This document shows, piece after piece, positions 62,400 through 64,000 of a DNA stretch of 64,000 bases. Location: assembly GCA_050011055.1 (NCBI GenBank), contig JBEKJV010000014.1, positions 1 through 64,000 on the forward strand, read 5' to 3'. The notes under the pieces are model-generated. The model was not told the origin of the DNA and made no database searches. It saw only the letters and a list, made by a program, of their open reading frames with translations. Source of the DNA: UBA183 sp050011055 (GTDB lineage: Archaea > Thermoproteota > Nitrososphaeria > Nitrososphaerales > Gagatemarchaeaceae). Position numbers and translations under genes: made by a program. The number at the start of each line of letters is the position of its first letter. Within the stretch, counting starts at the first letter, position 1.

Positions 62400-62833
62400 G
62401 ACATTATCTTGGCGTGCCCACATGGATTGCACACTTCATTCTGAACCGTAGAACTGAATACCTGGCGGCGCCTTACGGTGTGAGCCTGCGCCGAGGTATG
62501 CGAAAAGTCAGAAACTCTCGAAGGCTTCATATGAATGGCCATTCTTTGGAGCAGAGGCTTTGACTCACGGATTCAAAGACGAGGTCAGTCTCTGGACGAG
62601 TGACCATGTGGGCTCGAAGTTCGTTAATCTGCAGCACATGACTATAGAGTGCGCTAGTAATGTAGGCTGTTCGAGTATCACATCGGACCAGTGGATCCTC
62701 CAACTCTCCGCTAGGAACGGCCCTTTCAAAATTGTACAAGACTCCGACGCCAATTACATTATCCAATCCCGAGCTTGCAACAATACCCGGTAGCGCGTGC
62801 GGCGACCATCTAATGTGCGACCAGAGGCACGGG
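62400..62833. other. 434-base gap with repeat R3
   Basis: Contains R3 and, after it, a plus-strand frame of 77 codons (62560-62793) that lacks a promoter, a good start and recognisable content; I do not annotate it. Nothing else is supported here. Confidence 0.5.
62451..62528 (+). repeat. Interspersed element repeat R3
   Basis: About 78 nt from GAACTGAATACCTGG to GAAACTCTCGAAGGCTTC, 51 bases after the Mrr-type gene's stop. It is identical to R1 over 26 nt in its left half, and to R2 over GAAACTCTCGAAG in its right half. Confidence 0.8.
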
Positions 62834-63976
62834 TTACACCGTGGCTGATCTGATAGAACTGCAACCGTCTCCCGACTTCGATCCAAGGGTCAGGTCACTT
62901 TCCCCTGATGAGTCCCAGATTCCCTTGACATGTTTCCAGAGTCCGTAGAATAGGATCGCTCCCGAGATGACAATCACAGCAATGGCCAGATCGAAGTATG
63001 AAGAAGGTAGGCTCTCTGCACTTGCGAATACGATGGCGAAGACTACGAAGCAGACCGCCAGCGGACTCTTCCTATTGATTCCGGCGGTCAACATGAAGAA
63101 TGGTCTCGCAGCAATCTCCATCAAGACAAGCACCCCCTTGACCCGAATCGAGTTCCTATCCAAAGCACTAAGCTTCAAGTTCTTTGCAATTATCTCCTGA
63201 TAGGCGGCATCCGCCTTTGCTACGAGTAACTCGTGGTGGCAGTTGAACTCTACCAACACTAGTGGAAACAGAAGAAAGAAACTCTGGACGATTGTTATGA
63301 TACGAGCCTGTTCTGGATCAGTTATCGGATAAGCGCTAAAGCCTTTGCCCAGGAACGCAATTACGATAAAGAACAGGATGGATACGTAGACCGCACCCAT
63401 CGTCCCATAGATTGCCGAGAGGTCCGGGCCTGAAGGTCTAGCCCCTTCAATCGCCTTGTAGGACCAGGAGACAAACCTGACTGTGAAAACCGTGACGAGG
63501 GCCGTTACTGCTAGCTCAACGAGGGCCAAGGCCTCGTTGAACAAGGCTGTGGTGACGGGCGAGCTGGGTGTAACGGGGGAGGTCACTATGTGGAATACGA
63601 GAACGACCAGGAACATACCACCTCCAAAGAGGAGGTATACCCAACCTCTGACCCTCTCTCGAAGGCGATCGGCCGACTCAACTCCACCACGCATGACTCC
63701 CACATATAAGGGAAAAATGGTCGTAACGACGACAAAGACTGAGAGGGAACTGAGGGCAGTTCCGCCAGGTGGGTTAATGTAGAATATCGTTACGCCGAAG
63801 AAGAAACTAAGAAACGACGAAAGAAAGAGCAAAGACTGGTCAAGGACAGATAGTCGATCCTTCCTGAGTCGATCGCCTGTCTCTTCAGTCACAAGTCGGT
63901 CCGAAAGACTTGGCAATCTTAACCATGTCTGATAAGGTGGCGCGCGCGTTTGTCTCGCTGTCTGGTAATACCACAC
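62834..63976 (-). CDS. Multi-helix membrane protein, start may lie beyond the window
   Basis: 380 residues from GTG 63976 if that is the start; the frame stays open to the window edge, so the N-terminus is uncertain. About eight membrane segments (from residue 47 on), separated by short charged loops, and a hydrophilic loop near 270 (AKADAAYQEIIAKNLKL). No sequence signature that I recognise; the layout could be a transporter, a receptor or a defence-system membrane effector. Last gene seen in the integrated element. Confidence 0.6.
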   Translation of the reverse strand: MWYYQTARQTRAPPYQTWLRLPSLSDRLVTEETGDRLRKDRLSVLDQSLLFLSSFLSFFFGVTIFYINPPGGTALSSLSVFVVVTTIFPLYVGVMRGGVESADRLRERVRGWVYLLFGGGMFLVVLVFHIVTSPVTPSSPVTTALFNEALALVELAVTALVTVFTVRFVSWSYKAIEGARPSGPDLSAIYGTMGAVYVSILFFIVIAFLGKGFSAYPITDPEQARIITIVQSFFLLFPLVLVEFNCHHELLVAKADAAYQEIIAKNLKLSALDRNSIRVKGVLVLMEIAARPFFMLTAGINRKSPLAVCFVVFAIVFASAESLPSSYFDLAIAVIVISGAILFYGLWKHVKGIWDSSGESDLTLGSKSGDGCSSIRSATV

Positions 63977-64000
63977 GCTGAAGGAAAGCCCAAGTCCGCT

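Larger units (their letters stand above)
50649..64000. mobile_element. Integrated element at tRNA-Gly, right end outside the window
   Basis: Begins with the duplicated tRNA 3' end and an integrase. After it come small unknown proteins, a PIN/Cas4/HerA/rhomboid set, a HEPN protein, an Mrr-type nuclease and membrane proteins, with none of the housekeeping genes seen to the left. Three copies of an ~80-nt repeat occur only here. The right att site was not found before 64000, so the length is unknown and exceeds 13 kb. No replication, capsid or conjugation gene is visible. Confidence 0.6.

Noticed and set aside
62560..62793. 77-codon gene after repeat R3
   Set aside because: No promoter, unclear start and no recognisable content; left unannotated.

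Overview
This is an archaeal chromosome segment. The support is: TATA-like boxes about 26-28 nt upstream of many start codons, so mostly leaderless transcripts with frequent GTG and TTG starts; tRNA genes with short introns, two of them outside the anticodon loop; an archaeal preQ0/archaeosine gene set; HMG-CoA reductase; and archaeal-type phosphate regulators. Noncanonical tRNA introns favour a TACK-lineage archaeon (Nitrososphaeria or Bathyarchaeia-like). The class II HMG-CoA reductase and the heliorhodopsin are also known from Thermoplasmatota, so I leave the lineage open.

Layout. 1-8.7 kb: histidine utilisation (hutH, hutI, hutU) interleaved with an HDAC-family deacetylase, a glutamine synthetase-family enzyme and an M20 peptidase; no classical hutG is present. 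8.8-17 kb: ordinary chromosome with HMG-CoA reductase, an odd cyclase/TPR protein, HtpX, Hsp20, a CBS protein, an ABC-2 exporter, and tRNA-Val, tRNA-Ala and tRNA-Ile. 17-27 kb: an accessory stretch downstream of tRNA-Ile with a RecA/GvpD-like ATPase, many small zinc-binding or membrane proteins, a 61-nt repeat in two copies and a tRNA-3'-end-like sequence at its far end. 27-34 kb: heliorhodopsin, kdpABC, an Lrp-type RAM protein and a TMEM175-like channel, which together look like a potassium module. 34-38 kb: a cupin and class III cyclase pair, a V4R protein and an ABC-2 exporter sharing one promoter region. 38-47 kb: a secreted beta-propeller protein and the phosphate system (AbrB-PhoU regulator, pstSCA, a frameshifted pstB, phoU). 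46.5-50.5 kb: NAD kinase, DUF72, mptA, queC and a queD fusion.

At 50.56 kb a tRNA-Gly(CCC) gene has a 20-bp tandem copy of its 3' end and is followed at once by a tyrosine recombinase. I read this as the left end of an integrated element that runs past the right edge. Its cargo is defence-like. A compact set (PIN nuclease, Cas4-like nuclease, HerA-type ATPase, rhomboid protease) is transcribed from one strong promoter, followed by a HEPN protein and an Mrr-type endonuclease. The HerA-type ATPase has its Walker A motif at the extreme C-terminus, after Walker B, as if circularly permuted. Three copies of an ~80-nt repeat with one compensatory base-pair change lie just 3' of genes inside the element. 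This PIN/Cas4/permuted-HerA set is my best candidate for an undescribed system.

Several genes look damaged or unusual: pstB (frameshift plus a deletion of about 14 codons), the 10.5 kb cyclase (about 18 residues with the metal-binding Asp missing), and the 36.6 kb ABC ATPase (no usual start codon).
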